DNA of 64,000 bases from Rhizobium sp. RU20A (GTDB taxonomy: Bacteria > Pseudomonadota > Alphaproteobacteria > Rhizobiales > Rhizobiaceae): positions 124,001-188,000 of the forward strand of contig NZ_FTMB01000006.1 of NCBI RefSeq assembly GCF_900155885.1. Reading direction: 5' to 3'. The translations under genes were made by a program, and so were the position numbers. The notes under the pieces were generated by a model. That model saw only the letters and a program-made list of their open reading frames with translations. It was not told where the DNA came from and ran no database searches. Position 1 is the first letter of the stretch, and every line of letters starts with the position of its first letter. This document shows positions 45,308 to 55,057 of this stretch, one piece after another.

Positions 45308-45644
45308 AGCAACTGCCCAGCTGAAAGGCGATGCGCCCAAGGCGCTTTCGGATATCCTTCCCCCCATTCATCCGGGTGAAATTCTGCGCGAGGAGTATCT
45401 GGCGCCGCTTGACCTGACACCTTACGCGCTCGCCAAGCGGCTGGGTGTACCCCGCACGCGCATCGAACGTCTCGTTGCCGAGAGGGTGGGTGTTTCCCCC
45501 GACACGGCTCTGCGCCTTGCGAAATTCTTCAAGACAGCGCCGGAATTCTGGCTGAACATGCAGGCCAGTTACGACCTGAAAGTGCAGGCACCGGCCATTG
45601 CCGCCGAACTCGCCAACATCACCGAACTGGAAGCCGCCGAGTAA
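45300..45644 (+). CDS. higA: HigA antitoxin, XRE-family regulator
   Basis: A 114-residue helix-turn-helix antitoxin. IHPGEILREEYLAPLDLTPYALAKRLGVPRTRIERLV (shown in parts: HPGEILREEYL and ALAKRLGVPRTRIERLV) is the HigA signature, followed by FFKTAPEFWLNMQASYDL. It neutralises HigB and probably binds the dyad at 44983-45007. Its start overlaps the higB stop by 8 bases. The stop is 14 bases from that of aroC on the other strand. Confidence 0.92.
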   Translation: MTEATAQLKGDAPKALSDILPPIHPGEILREEYLAPLDLTPYALAKRLGVPRTRIERLVAERVGVSPDTALRLAKFFKTAPEFWLNMQASYDLKVQAPAIAAELANITELEAAE

Positions 45645-45658
45645 ACGGTGTTCTTTGT

Positions 45659-46756
45659 CTACCGCTGCTCCCCCGTCTGCCCGCGGTCGCGCAGGTAGTG
45701 ATCCGCCAGCGTGCAGGCGACCATCGCCTCGCCGATCGGAACGGCGCGGATGCCGACGCAGGGGTCGTGGCGGCCCTTGGTGCGCACATCCACCTCGTTG
45801 CCGTCGGCGTCGATCGAACGGCGTTCGGTCAGGATCGACGAGGTCGGCTTGATGGCGAAGCGCGCCACGATCGGCTCGCCCGTCGAAATGCCGCCAAGGA
45901 TGCCGCCGGCATGGTTCGACAGGAAGATCGGCTGGCCGTTCGGGCCGATGCGCATCTCGTCGGCATTTTCCTCGCCGGTGATTTCGGCCGCCGCAAAGCC
46001 ATTGCCGATCTCCACGCCCTTGACGGCATTGATCGACATGAGGTTCGCGGTGATGTCCTGGTCGAGCTTGGCATAGATCGGCGCGCCAAGCCCCGCCGGC
46101 ACGCCCTCGGCGATCACCTCGATGACGGCGCCGACCGAGGAGCCGGCCTTGCGGATGCCGTCGAGATACGCCTCCCAGACCGGCACGATGGCCGGGTCAG
46201 GTGCGAAGAACGGATTGTTGTCGACTTCTGCCCAGTCCCAGTTGTCGCGGTTGATGCGGTGCTTGCCGATCTGCACCAGTGCCGCGCGCACCACGACGCC
46301 TGGCACAACCTTGCGCGCAAGGCCGCCGGCCGCCACGCGCGCCGCCGTTTCGCGGGCGGAAGAGCGCCCGCCGCCGCGATAGTCGCGAATGCCGTATTTC
46401 ACGTCATAGGTATAGTCGGCATGGCCGGGGCGATAGCGCCGGGCGATCTCGCCGTAATCCTTCGAGCGCTGGTCGGTGTTCTCGATCATCATCGAGATCG
46501 GCGTGCCCGTCGAGATCATCGTCTCGCCGTCCTCGTCGATCATCACGCCCGAGAGCACCCGCACCAGATCATCCTCGCGCCGCTGCGTCACGAACCGCGA
46601 CTGGCCGGGTTTGCGCTTGTCGAGCCAGACCTGCAGCTCGGCAAGGGTGAAGCGGATGCCGGGCGGGCAGCCATCGACGACGCAGCCGAGCGCCGGCCCA
46701 TGGCTCTCGCCCCAGGTCGTGACGCGGAAGAGGTGACCGAACGTATTGTGTGACAT
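45659..46756 (-). CDS. aroC: Chorismate synthase
   Basis: AroC makes chorismate from EPSP with reduced FMN, the last shikimate step. The 365-residue protein has the three family signatures [54 protein letters not shown] (seen as [12 protein letters not shown] and [11 protein letters not shown]) and [14 protein letters not shown]. The ATG at 46756 has no clear ribosome binding site; an ATG six bases upstream is possible. Its position next to higBA suggests that the toxin-antitoxin pair was inserted here. Confidence 0.96.
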   Translation of the reverse strand: MSHNTFGHLFRVTTWGESHGPALGCVVDGCPPGIRFTLAELQVWLDKRKPGQSRFVTQRREDDLVRVLSGVMIDEDGETMISTGTPISMMIENTDQRSKDYGEIARRYRPGHADYTYDVKYGIRDYRGGGRSSARETAARVAAGGLARKVVPGVVVRAALVQIGKHRINRDNWDWAEVDNNPFFAPDPAIVPVWEAYLDGIRKAGSSVGAVIEVIAEGVPAGLGAPIYAKLDQDITANLMSINAVKGVEIGNGFAAAEITGEENADEMRIGPNGQPIFLSNHAGGILGGISTGEPIVARFAIKPTSSILTERRSIDADGNEVDVRTKGRHDPCVGIRAVPIGEAMVACTLADHYLRDRGQTGEQR

Positions 46757-46928
46757 CAGCAAAACCGTGGGGCCAGGGGCCTGCTAGGGGTGGCCGGGTA
46801 AGGGTGGCAGGGGAGGGGACGCACCGGCCCCCCGCGTTCGGCCGCACTCTTACTGCATAAAGGGGCGCGACGGAAAGGCCTTTGCCGGCCGATCACGCCC
46901 ATGACGTCCTTGGTCTGTGCCGGGTGTC

Positions 46929-49900
46929 TCAGGCAACCTTGCGCTGATGGCCGAGGGCGAAATCGAGGAGGGCATCGGGCGAGAGCGGACGCGAGAAGGC
47001 ATAGCCTTGCAGGAGGTCGCAGCCAAGCGTGCTCAGCATCTCCGCATGCACCAGCGTCTCCACGCCCTCGGCCACCGTCTCGATGCCCAGCGAGCGACCG
47101 ATATCGAGGATGGAGCGCAGCAGCGCCTGTTCGTTATGGGCGCCGAGCACCGGCGTCACCAGCTGCCGGTCGATCTTCAGCCGCTTCGGCTTCAGCTTCA
47201 GCAGGCTGACGATGGAGGTATGGCCGGTGCCGAAATCGTCGAGTTCGATGTCGATGCCAAGGCTCTTGACGCCCTCGATATTGGCGATCACGGCATCGTC
47301 GCTCTCGTCGAGGAAGATCGATTCGACCAGTTCGAAGGCGATCCGGCCGGGGGCGATGTTCATCTCGCGCAGCGTCTCGAGCAGGGCGCTGTCGCGCAGG
47401 CGCCGGGCCGACACGTTGACCGAGATCTTCGGCATGTAGAGGCCGCGCGATGCCCACAGGGCGCTGTCGAGCACGGCACGCTCCAGAACGATCCGGTCGA
47501 GCTTGGCCATGGCGTCGATTTCCTCCGCCACCTTGAGGAAGCGGTCCGGCGTCAGGAGACCCTCGCGCGGATGCTGCCAGCGGATCAGCGCTTCGACGCC
47601 GGCCAGCCTGTGCGTGGATGCCTCGAACTGCGGCTGATACCAGGCCACGAACTCGCCGCGCTCGATGCCGTCGAGAATCTCGTCCGCCACGCGCTTGCTG
47701 GTGATGATCGCCGATTGCAGGCTCTCGCTGAAAAATTCCAGCCGGTTTCGACCGCTTTCCTTCGCCCGGTAGAGGGCGATGTCGGCATTGACCAGCAGTT
47801 GCTGGCTGTCTGTGCTGGGGCTGCGGGCCCGGGCAATGCCGATCGAAACACCGAAGCGGCAGGGAAAGCCGTTGTAATCCACCGGCTGGCGCATCTGCTC
47901 GATGATGCGCTCCGACATGGCGGTCAGATAACCGTCGGCCGGTACGTCGGCCACGACAATGACGAATTCGTCGCCGCCGATGCGACAGACGATGTCGCCT
48001 GCGCGCGTATTGAGGCGGATGACCGAGGCGGCATGCACCAGCATGGCGTCGCCGGCGGCATGGCCGAGCGTGTCGTTGATCTGCTTGAAGCGGTCGAGGT
48101 CGATATGCAGCACCGCAACGCCTTCCAGCGTGCCGCCGCGTTCGGCCACCCAGCGGTTCAACTCCCGGTCCAGCATACGCCGGTTGCCGAGCCCGGTCAG
48201 CGGATCGTGCAGCGCATTGTGCTCGATGCGATCCTTCGCCTTCGCAAGCTCGATGTTGCGGGCGTCGGCGATCTGCTTGGCGGCCTTCAGGCTTTCGGTC
48301 AGCTCGACGTCACTCGTCACATCGAAGGAAAGGCCGATGAGGCGGCGACGGCCGTCAAGGCCGACATGCGCCTTCCCGACCGAGCGCACATGCCGCACCG
48401 TGCCGTCCGGGAGCACGACGCGCGACTGGCAACTATAGGGCAGGTCGTTCGCGATGCAGTGCGTGACGTTCTCCAGGGCGGCAGCGCGGTCGTCCGGATG
48501 CAGCGAGGAGAGCCACATCTCCTCCGTGGTCAGCCCGTCCACATAGTCCTTGCCGTGCAACTGGTGCATGCGCTGGTCCCAGAATGTCCGGTCATTGTCG
48601 AGTTCGGCTTCCCACAGCCCGCATTCGTAGGATTCGAGCGCCAGTTCCAGCCGTCGGGTCGTCCGCTCCAGCATCGCCGCCTGCTCGTCCGAGCGCTGCT
48701 TGGCCTCCAAAAGGCGGGCATTCAATTCGACGTCGTCGGTCACGTCCCAGCAGATGCCGCTCAGGATCAGCCGGTCGCCGTCCGTCTCACCGATCGAGCC
48801 GACGCCGCGAATGGTGCGAACAGCCCCCGAGGGCAGCACCACGCGGTACTGGGCGCGATAGGCCAGTCCCTCGTTGAGGGATCTCAGCATTGCCTTGTGG
48901 CCATCGAGCCGGTCATCGGGATGTAGCGATGTCAGCCAGGTCTCGACCGTCAGCGGCTGGTTGCTGAAGTGGTCGCCATGAAGGGCATTCATGCGATCAT
49001 CGACAATCCCGAGGCCCGTCCTGACGTCGATTTCCCAGATGCCGATGCGCGAGGCGTCGAGTGCCAGGTCCAGACGGCGCGACAGCGTCAGCAGCTGGTC
49101 GTTGCGTTTGCGCAGGGTTGCGCGACTGCGCTGCCGGTCGCCCAGGACGGCGCCGAACAGCATGATGATGGCGATGACGAAGATCAACGCCGAGATCGTG
49201 ACCATGCGAATGCGTGCGGCATCCGCAGAGGGCTGGTCCCAGCCCTGCAACGGGCGGGCCGCCAGTTCCCACCGCCCGCCGGGCAGAACGAGCCGTGAGG
49301 TGGTCGGCGCGTCATCAAAAATGGCGGCTTCCCCAAAGAAGGGGTCCACGGACGTGCCATGACTGGAACGATCGCGGATTGCAATGGCCAACCGATTGCT
49401 GTCGGCTGTCAGGCCTGCGCGGGCGTAGAGCTCAGCCTCGTCGATCGAAGCCCGCATGAAGCCCCAGAAGGTCGATTTTCCCTCGATCTCCGTGAAGATC
49501 GGCACGAGGATGTTGAAGGCACTTTCGCCGGAAGGGAGCCGGATCGGACCGTCGAACAGGGCGCTTGCGTTGTTCTGCGCCCGCTCCATGCTCTGACGCT
49601 GCGTGGCGAAACGATCGAGCCGCTTGCCATTGGCACCGATGACCTGATTGCGGGGAAAGGTCATCGACACGATGCCGGCCGGCGCTACGCTGATGCGGAC
49701 GAATTGCGGGTTCTGCAAGAGCACCTTGCGGGCATAGCTTTCGAAAAGGGCTTCGGCCACGCGCGGATTGACCGAAAACACGTTGCCGACACCCTTGATG
49801 GCGACGATGCTCCGGTTGATTTCACTCTTGAGGGAAAGCGCGAGCTGATCCAGCTCGGATTTGACGCTGAGGCGCAGTTCGTTCTGATGCACCGCAGCAT

Positions 49901-50024
49901 TCTGGCGGTCGATGACATAGCCTGTGAACAGCACAATGCAGGATGCAACAAGCGCCACCAGTATGGTCGGCCGCGATGTTGTGACGCTGTGCCGGAAACG
50001 GCCCGTCTTGTCCCCGATGTCCAC
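46929..50024 (-). CDS. CHASE-PAS-PAS-GGDEF-EAL signalling protein
   Basis: A 1031-residue inner-membrane c-di-GMP protein. Order: membrane segment (19-38), periplasmic CHASE-like sensor (about 60-250), second segment (about 273-294), two PAS domains (about 320-435 and 455-575), GGDEF (605-760), EAL (780-1020). The cyclase motif RIGGDEF (683-687) is intact with an RAGD inhibition site five residues upstream. The phosphodiesterase motif EAL (811-813) with IRW, DDFGTGHTS, KIDR and EGVET also looks intact. It could do both reactions; the net direction cannot be told. It stands alone. A weak ribosome binding site precedes the start at 50024. Confidence 0.9.
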   Translation of the reverse strand: MDIGDKTGRFRHSVTTSRPTILVALVASCIVLFTGYVIDRQNAAVHQNELRLSVKSELDQLALSLKSEINRSIVAIKGVGNVFSVNPRVAEALFESYARKVLLQNPQFVRISVAPAGIVSMTFPRNQVIGANGKRLDRFATQRQSMERAQNNASALFDGPIRLPSGESAFNILVPIFTEIEGKSTFWGFMRASIDEAELYARAGLTADSNRLAIAIRDRSSHGTSVDPFFGEAAIFDDAPTTSRLVLPGGRWELAARPLQGWDQPSADAARIRMVTISALIFVIAIIMLFGAVLGDRQRSRATLRKRNDQLLTLSRRLDLALDASRIGIWEIDVRTGLGIVDDRMNALHGDHFSNQPLTVETWLTSLHPDDRLDGHKAMLRSLNEGLAYRAQYRVVLPSGAVRTIRGVGSIGETDGDRLILSGICWDVTDDVELNARLLEAKQRSDEQAAMLERTTRRLELALESYECGLWEAELDNDRTFWDQRMHQLHGKDYVDGLTTEEMWLSSLHPDDRAAALENVTHCIANDLPYSCQSRVVLPDGTVRHVRSVGKAHVGLDGRRRLIGLSFDVTSDVELTESLKAAKQIADARNIELAKAKDRIEHNALHDPLTGLGNRRMLDRELNRWVAERGGTLEGVAVLHIDLDRFKQINDTLGHAAGDAMLVHAASVIRLNTRAGDIVCRIGGDEFVIVVADVPADGYLTAMSERIIEQMRQPVDYNGFPCRFGVSIGIARARSPSTDSQQLLVNADIALYRAKESGRNRLEFFSESLQSAIITSKRVADEILDGIERGEFVAWYQPQFEASTHRLAGVEALIRWQHPREGLLTPDRFLKVAEEIDAMAKLDRIVLERAVLDSALWASRGLYMPKISVNVSARRLRDSALLETLREMNIAPGRIAFELVESIFLDESDDAVIANIEGVKSLGIDIELDDFGTGHTSIVSLLKLKPKRLKIDRQLVTPVLGAHNEQALLRSILDIGRSLGIETVAEGVETLVHAEMLSTLGCDLLQGYAFSRPLSPDALLDFALGHQRKVA

Positions 50025-50146
50025 TGAGCGTCGTCCCCCTGCTCTTGAGCGGTCGAGTATGCTCGATTGTATATTAACAGGGACTTATTACCCGAGGGCG
50101 AAGATCGGTCAGGAGAAGAGGGGCCCCATCTTGCCAAAGCGGGCGC

Positions 50147-50156
50147 GGGGGGGGGG
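50147..50156. repeat. G10 homopolymer upstream of the DUF1344 gene
   Basis: Ten consecutive G bases lie 130 bases before the DUF1344 start in a gap between divergent genes. Such runs are prone to slippage and to sequencing error. Confidence 0.6.
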
Positions 50157-50286
50157 CGAGCCTCCCCTCGGCCGCACAGGTGGCGCTGTGCTCGTCCTGT
50201 TGCAATGCAGCGGTAAATTTTGCCACAATCGGAGAGCAAGGCTCGTCGCTCGGGCCCATGCAACGGCAGCAAGCAGGACAGCAGGA

Positions 50287-50550
50287 ATGCGTTTCATCAT
50301 AGCGACACTTCTCGCCACCGCGGGTCTTCTCTCCCCCCTGTCCGGCATGGCGGCCGAGAGCGGCGACGTGGAGGCGGTGATCACCGGCGTCGATACGGAG
50401 AAGCTCAGCCTCTCCCTCGATGACGGCCAGAAGTATCAGGCGCCTGAGGAATTCAACTTCGAAGGCCTGAAGGCCGGTGTGAAGGTGATTGTTTTCTATA
50501 CGGAAGTTGACGGCAAGCGTGTCATCAACGACCTGCAGATCGCGCAGTAA
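50287..50550 (+). CDS. DUF1344 exported small protein
   Basis: An 87-residue periplasmic protein: signal peptide MRFIIATLLATAGLLSPLSG (cleavage near MAA-ES) then a small beta-rich domain, VEAVITGVDTEKLSLSLDDGQKY and VKVIVFYTEVDGKRVINDLQIA. The pattern matches DUF1344. Its function is unknown; an OB-like fold is likely. AGGA lies eight bases before the ATG. Confidence 0.8.
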   Translation: MRFIIATLLATAGLLSPLSGMAAESGDVEAVITGVDTEKLSLSLDDGQKYQAPEEFNFEGLKAGVKVIVFYTEVDGKRVINDLQIAQ

Positions 50551-50613
50551 CGCCATCCGGTCCGGCAAAGGTCGCTGGCGACATCCGGAGGGCGACGACC
50601 GTGTCTCTTGCCC

Positions 50614-51198
50614 TCAGACCCAGTCCGCGCTGCTCTCTCCAATGCGCAGGATACGGTCCTGAGGGATGGGCGCAACGGCCGCATCGGCGCCGCTCATCAG
50701 GGACTTGATTCGGAAAACCGAGCGGATGACGCCGCCATGGGCGATGCACACGGTCGGCCGGTCCACGGTCGAGAGCCATGCGGCAACCCGCCAGGACAGG
50801 ATTTCGTAGCTTTCGGCCGCGTCGCCCGGCGGGATGAAGTCCCATTTGGAGGCTTCGCGGGCTGCAATGGCGTCGGGATGCCGCTCCTCGATCTCCGTCA
50901 GCGTGTGGCCCTCCCAGTCGCCGAAGGACACCTCGCGCAACCGCTCGTCGAGCCTGTACCCGTCACGGGCAAGGCCGAGCTCCCCGCGAATCGCTTCCAT
51001 CGTCTGGCGGCAACGGGTCAGCGGGCTGGAGACGAAATCATAATCTTCGATCGTGGCGCCGATCAGGGCCTTGAGCGCCCTGCCATTGGCCGCCGCCTGC
51101 CGTTCACCCACGCTGTTCAGCGCAATGTCCTTCTGGCCCTGAAGACGCCCTTCGGCGTTCCAGTCGGTTTGCCCATGACGCACCATGTAGACGAGCAC
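50614..51198 (-). CDS. Histidine phosphatase family protein
   Basis: A 194-residue phosphoglycerate-mutase-like phosphatase. The catalytic RHG is in VLVYMVRHGQTDWNAEG; a second conserved block is REVSFGDWEGHTLTEIE, and CIAHGGVIRS holds the second histidine. The substrate is unknown; many family members are not glycolytic. I chose the GTG at 51198 because the family begins close to MVRHG and GGAG lies seven bases before it. An ATG at 51303 adds 35 residues rich in atypical sequence. It is upstream-adjacent to nothing on its strand except fabI, 144 bases away. Confidence 0.85.
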   Translation of the reverse strand: MLVYMVRHGQTDWNAEGRLQGQKDIALNSVGERQAAANGRALKALIGATIEDYDFVSSPLTRCRQTMEAIRGELGLARDGYRLDERLREVSFGDWEGHTLTEIEERHPDAIAAREASKWDFIPPGDAAESYEILSWRVAAWLSTVDRPTVCIAHGGVIRSVFRIKSLMSGADAAVAPIPQDRILRIGESSADWV

Positions 51199-51342
51199 GA
51201 TAGACTCCGGATTTTCGGCGGGAGAGGGGGCAACAAGGTCTGCCCGTGACGAGATGGCGTTTCTTTTCGCGCAGTCGGCGCCAAAAGAAAAGGGCCAAAA
51301 CAAAAGGGCGCCGGCCGGACAATCCGGGCAGCGCCCTCACGT

Positions 51343-52161
51343 TCATTCCTTGACGACGGAGATGTCGGGCGCGTCCACCGCTTTCATGCCGATCGTGTGA
51401 TAGCCCGAATCGACATGGTGGATCTCGCCGGTAACCCCTGTCGACAGGTCGGACAGGAGGTAGAGCGCGGAATTGCCGACCTCCTCGATGGAAACCGTCC
51501 GCTTCAACGGCGCATTATATTCGCTCCACTTGAGGATATAGCGGAAGTCGCCGATGCCGGAGGCCGCCAGGGTCTTGATCGGGCCGGCCGAAATGGCGTT
51601 GACGCGGATGCCGCGGCTGCCGAGATCGACGGCAAGGTAGCGCACGCTCGCCTCCAGCGCTGCCTTCGCGACGCCCATGACGTTGTAGTGCGGCATGACC
51701 TTTTCCGCGCCGTAATAGGTCAGCGTGATCATCGAACCGCCGTCCTTCATGATCCGCTCGGCGCGCTGCGCCACAGCCGTGAAGGAGTAGACGGAGATGT
51801 CCATCGTCCGGGTGAAGTTTTCCCGGCTGGTGTTGAGGTAGCGGCCGGTTAGCTCGTCCTTGTCGGAAAAGGCGATGGCATGGACCACGAAGTCGATCTT
51901 GCCCCAGGCCTTTTCGAGCGTTTCGAACACCGTATCGACGCTTGCCAGATCGGTGACGTCGCAGTGGCCGGCCAGCATCGCGCCGAGTTCGTTCGCGAGC
52001 GGCTCGACGCGCTTCTTCAGCGCATCGCCCTGATAGGTGAGCGCCAGTTCCGCGCCGGCATCGGCCAGCGCCTTTGCAATGCCCCAGGCGATCGACCGAT
52101 TGTTTGCGACGCCCATGATGACGCCGCGCTTGCCCGTCATCAGTCCCGATGCATGTACCAT
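51343..52161 (-). CDS. fabI: Enoyl-[acyl-carrier-protein] reductase (NADH)
   Basis: FabI reduces trans-2-enoyl-ACP in fatty acid elongation. The 272-residue protein has the NADH site GVIMGVANNRSIAWGIAKAL, IDFVVHAIAFSDKDEL and the catalytic pair YNVMGVAK (Tyr-x6-Lys). ISAGPIKTLAASGI matches the substrate-binding loop of FabI. GGGGA lies before the ATG at 52161, which gives the normal length. Confidence 0.95.
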   Translation of the reverse strand: MVHASGLMTGKRGVIMGVANNRSIAWGIAKALADAGAELALTYQGDALKKRVEPLANELGAMLAGHCDVTDLASVDTVFETLEKAWGKIDFVVHAIAFSDKDELTGRYLNTSRENFTRTMDISVYSFTAVAQRAERIMKDGGSMITLTYYGAEKVMPHYNVMGVAKAALEASVRYLAVDLGSRGIRVNAISAGPIKTLAASGIGDFRYILKWSEYNAPLKRTVSIEEVGNSALYLLSDLSTGVTGEIHHVDSGYHTIGMKAVDAPDISVVKE

Positions 52162-52377
52162 TCCAGTCCCCATTCTGGGCGCTGCCACCCAGGCGAGGGA
52201 GCGGTCCCGCAAGAAGACGCGTCAATGCGGCGCCTTTGGCGCGCCGCTGCGTCACTTTGTCAAGGCTGCCCTATGACATAGGGCGATGGGGCGTTCAAGC
52301 GCACAACAAATCAGGAACTGTTAGTCCCCGTAATATTGGGTTAATGTCATTGATCTGTCATGGAATATCGGTGATTT

Positions 52378-53535
52378 CTAGAGATAGAGACCGTGCTTCA
52401 TCGAGCGCATGAGGTCGGTGATCTTCTCGTCCGGCTTCTCGAACAGAACAATGCGCAGTTCGACCACGAGGTCGCCGCGCTGACCATCGCTGCCCATCAG
52501 GCCGCGGCCGGCGATGCGCACGGCCTTGTCGGAGCCGGACCAGGCGGGCACCTCGATGCTGGCGGCGCCGTCGAGGCTCTCCACCTGCCGTTCGCAACCG
52601 AGCACGGCATCCTGGATGTCGATGGAGATCGTCGTGACGAGGTCGAGCCCCTCGATCCGGAAGCGCTCGTCGCGCTGGAAGCGCAGGATGGCGACGGCAT
52701 CGCCGCGCCGGGCGCCCGCGACCCGGTAGCCCTGCTCGCGTAGCCGGATGGGCTGGCCGTCCACGGCGCCGGCCGGCACGGCGATCTTCACCGTTTCGCC
52801 TTCCGGCAGCGACACGCTCACGCGCTCGCGGCGAAACAGCTGCGTGACGGTGACGGGAACGTCCACGACGAGATCGGGCGTCTTTTCCACGATGCGGCCG
52901 CGCAGCCGCTTGACGAGGGCATTGACCAGTTCGGCCGCCGGAGCTGCGGCCCGGCGCAGCATGAAGCCGCCCTTCTGTGCGGCCGGCCGTTCGCCGTCGT
53001 CCCCTTCGGCCCAGTCCTCGCGCTCGCTGTCGCCCGTCCGGGCGTCCGTGCGCGCGTCGAAGCCACGCTCGTCGGTGCCGGAGCGCGGGCGGGCCTGCGA
53101 CTGCTGCTGATACTGGGGTTGCGCCTGGGCCTGCGACTGGGCCTGGGCCTGAGACTGGGCGGAAAAGGGGGAGGGGCCGCCTGTCCGGCCCTTGCCCTCG
53201 CCGAAGAGGCGGTCGACCATCTCCTCGGCCGTCTCAGGGCCGATCGGCTTTTCCGCTTCGGCCTGCGCGGCGGCATTGGCGGCCTGCATGCGGGCTTTCA
53301 ACTCCTCCATGCGGCGCAGATCCGCCTCGCGGCGTGCCTGGTCGTAGCGGTTGCGCAGCTTCGGGTCCTTCAGCACCTCGTAGGCGCGGCCGATTTCGGC
53401 AAAGCGCTGGGCCGCATCCGGGTCGTCCTGATTGTGGTCCGGATGGGCGGACTTGGCCGCATTGCGCCATGCCGCCTTGATCTCGTCCAGGCCGGCGTTG
53501 CGCCGGACACCGAGGGTCGCATAGGGATCACGCAT
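52378..53535 (-). CDS. DnaJ C-terminal-domain co-chaperone (CbpA-like)
   Basis: A 385-residue J-domain co-chaperone of DnaK. The J-domain at the N-terminus has the HPD motif in SAHPDHNQDD. Then comes a low-complexity Gln/Ala stretch (repeats of QSQAQA, about residues 125-155) instead of a G/F region and zinc finger, and the two DnaJ C-terminal beta domains (DVPVTVTQLF ... VSLPEGETVKIAVPAGA). It lacks the four CxxCxGxG repeats, so it is CbpA-like and not full DnaJ. It is separate from fabI by 216 bases. Confidence 0.9.
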   Translation of the reverse strand: MRDPYATLGVRRNAGLDEIKAAWRNAAKSAHPDHNQDDPDAAQRFAEIGRAYEVLKDPKLRNRYDQARREADLRRMEELKARMQAANAAAQAEAEKPIGPETAEEMVDRLFGEGKGRTGGPSPFSAQSQAQAQSQAQAQPQYQQQSQARPRSGTDERGFDARTDARTGDSEREDWAEGDDGERPAAQKGGFMLRRAAAPAAELVNALVKRLRGRIVEKTPDLVVDVPVTVTQLFRRERVSVSLPEGETVKIAVPAGAVDGQPIRLREQGYRVAGARRGDAVAILRFQRDERFRIEGLDLVTTISIDIQDAVLGCERQVESLDGAASIEVPAWSGSDKAVRIAGRGLMGSDGQRGDLVVELRIVLFEKPDEKITDLMRSMKHGLYL

Positions 53536-53793
53536 CTCAATCTCGCCCCATGGGGTTCGTCTCCTCGACAAACGTCGAGGCACGCACTCCGTTCCCGGCC
53601 GCACCCATTTGTGTGGCCTCGTCGGGGAAATGCTCGTGCAAACTTGCTAATCTGAAGTTAGAAATGCGGGCGCCGGCATCGATCAGACCGGCAAATGCGC
53701 CACAAAGACCCGACTTTGACGAAGGATGGTTAACACTGTCTTGCGCCGGAGATGTCGCCAGGGGCAGAGCCGCTGGCGATGCGTCGGCCTGTG

Positions 53794-54222
53794 TCAATTC
53801 TGCGGCGCGAACTTGACGAGGTTCCAGCGGTCGCCGGCCACCTTGCAGGCGCTGCCCTCGAAGCGGGCAATGCCCTCATAGGAATGGCGCGTCGTGACGA
53901 AATCGCGGCAGGTCAGCCCGGTATCGGCGCTTTCACGCACCACGCTGATGACGCCGGCGCTGCCCGACCGTGTGTTGGCCCACGGAATGGCCGCCTGACC
54001 GAGGCTTTTGAGATCGGCGGCTGACACCGCGTTGCGCACCGCCGCCTCGTCAGTCGTCTCGTCGAGCGCCGCAGGCACGGAGGATGTCATGATGTTGCGG
54101 TCCACCGAGTCCATCTTCAGGACGTCGCCCGCCGTGCCCATGCAGCCGGTGAGGCAAAGCAGGGCGAATGCGACCGCCGCAAGGCGCGACGCTGCGCCGC
54201 GTGTCGCGGGGCGATCCCTCAT
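53794..54222 (-). CDS. RT0821/Lpp0805-type surface antigen lipoprotein
   Basis: A 142-residue lipoprotein. The N-terminus MRDRPATRGAASRLAAVAF leads into a lipobox LTGC. The C-terminal domain has WANTRSGSAGVISVV, CRDFVTTRHSYEG and GSACKVAGDRWNLVKF, the pattern of the 17 kDa surface antigen family. It probably sits in the outer membrane, function unknown. An ATG 50 codons further upstream is in frame but would bury the lipobox. It is divergent from pdxH. Confidence 0.8.
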   Translation of the reverse strand: MRDRPATRGAASRLAAVAFALLCLTGCMGTAGDVLKMDSVDRNIMTSSVPAALDETTDEAAVRNAVSAADLKSLGQAAIPWANTRSGSAGVISVVRESADTGLTCRDFVTTRHSYEGIARFEGSACKVAGDRWNLVKFAPQN

Positions 54223-54384
54223 TGTGTCTTCGAGCGACTTTGCTATGTCTACCACGGCAATCCCGTCCGGTTCGAAGGCGGCTTCGATACGCGCATCATT
54301 GGCGTCTACCGTCGCTGGCTGTCCTGAAACGTGACACCGGTTGGTCACCGCCAAAGGCGCAGAAATCAGCATCGGAAGACGATC

Positions 54385-55005
54385 ATGGATGAAAAAGGGT
54401 TAACATCAGGTGACTTCACGGAAGCGGCAGAGCCCTTCACGTTGTTCGGCACCTGGCTGGAGGAAGCCGGTGCCAGCGAGCCAAACGATCCCAATGCGCT
54501 TTCGCTCGCCACCGTCGATGAAAACGGTCTGCCCAATGTGCGCATGGTGCTTCTGAAGGATTTCGACACGAACGGCTTTGTCTTCTACACAAACTACGAA
54601 AGCCAGAAGGGACGCGAAATTCTGGGCAGCGGTAAGGCCGCCATGTGTTTTCACTGGAAAACGCTGCGCCGCCAGGTGCGCCTGCGCGGTCCGATCTCGC
54701 CCGTCAGCGATGCCGAGGCGGATGAATATTACCGCACCCGTCCGCGCGGCAGCCGCATCGGCGCCTGGGCCTCCAAGCAGTCGCGCCCGCTCGAAAGCCG
54801 CTTTGCGCTCGAAAAGGCCGTTGCCGAATACACGGCACGCTACCCGATCGGCGACATCCCGCGTCCGCCGCACTGGTCCGGTTTCCGGCTCGCGCCGACC
54901 TCCATCGAGTTCTGGCACGACCGTCCCTTCCGCCTGCACGACCGCGTCGAGTTCCGTCGCGCAAGCCCGGAAGGCGGCTGGGAGAAGGTGCGGATGTATC
55001 CGTAA
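54385..55005 (+). CDS. pdxH: Pyridoxamine 5'-phosphate oxidase
   Basis: PdxH oxidises pyridoxine or pyridoxamine phosphate to pyridoxal 5'-phosphate with FMN and oxygen. The 206-residue length is normal. Signature parts are [36 protein letters not shown] and the C-terminal [12 protein letters not shown] with [15 protein letters not shown] lies about seven bases before the ATG. A hairpin after the stop separates it from the convergent deacetylase gene. Confidence 0.95.
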   Translation: MDEKGLTSGDFTEAAEPFTLFGTWLEEAGASEPNDPNALSLATVDENGLPNVRMVLLKDFDTNGFVFYTNYESQKGREILGSGKAAMCFHWKTLRRQVRLRGPISPVSDAEADEYYRTRPRGSRIGAWASKQSRPLESRFALEKAVAEYTARYPIGDIPRPPHWSGFRLAPTSIEFWHDRPFRLHDRVEFRRASPEGGWEKVRMYP

Positions 55006-55020
55006 GACGGGCTGCGTCAG

Positions 55021-55047
55021 GCGGGCAAGGGATCATGCCTTGCCCGC
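55021..55047. terminator. Hairpin between pdxH and the deacetylase gene
   Basis: A perfect 10 bp stem (55021-55030 with 55038-55047) with a 7-base loop lies between convergent stops. It has no clear T-run but probably works in both directions. Confidence 0.6.
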
Positions 55048-55057
55048 AAGGCCATCC

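Noticed and set aside
53550-53816. 88-codon frame between the DnaJ-like and lipoprotein genes
   Set aside because: It overlaps the lipoprotein 3' end, lacks an initiation signal and has no family pattern.
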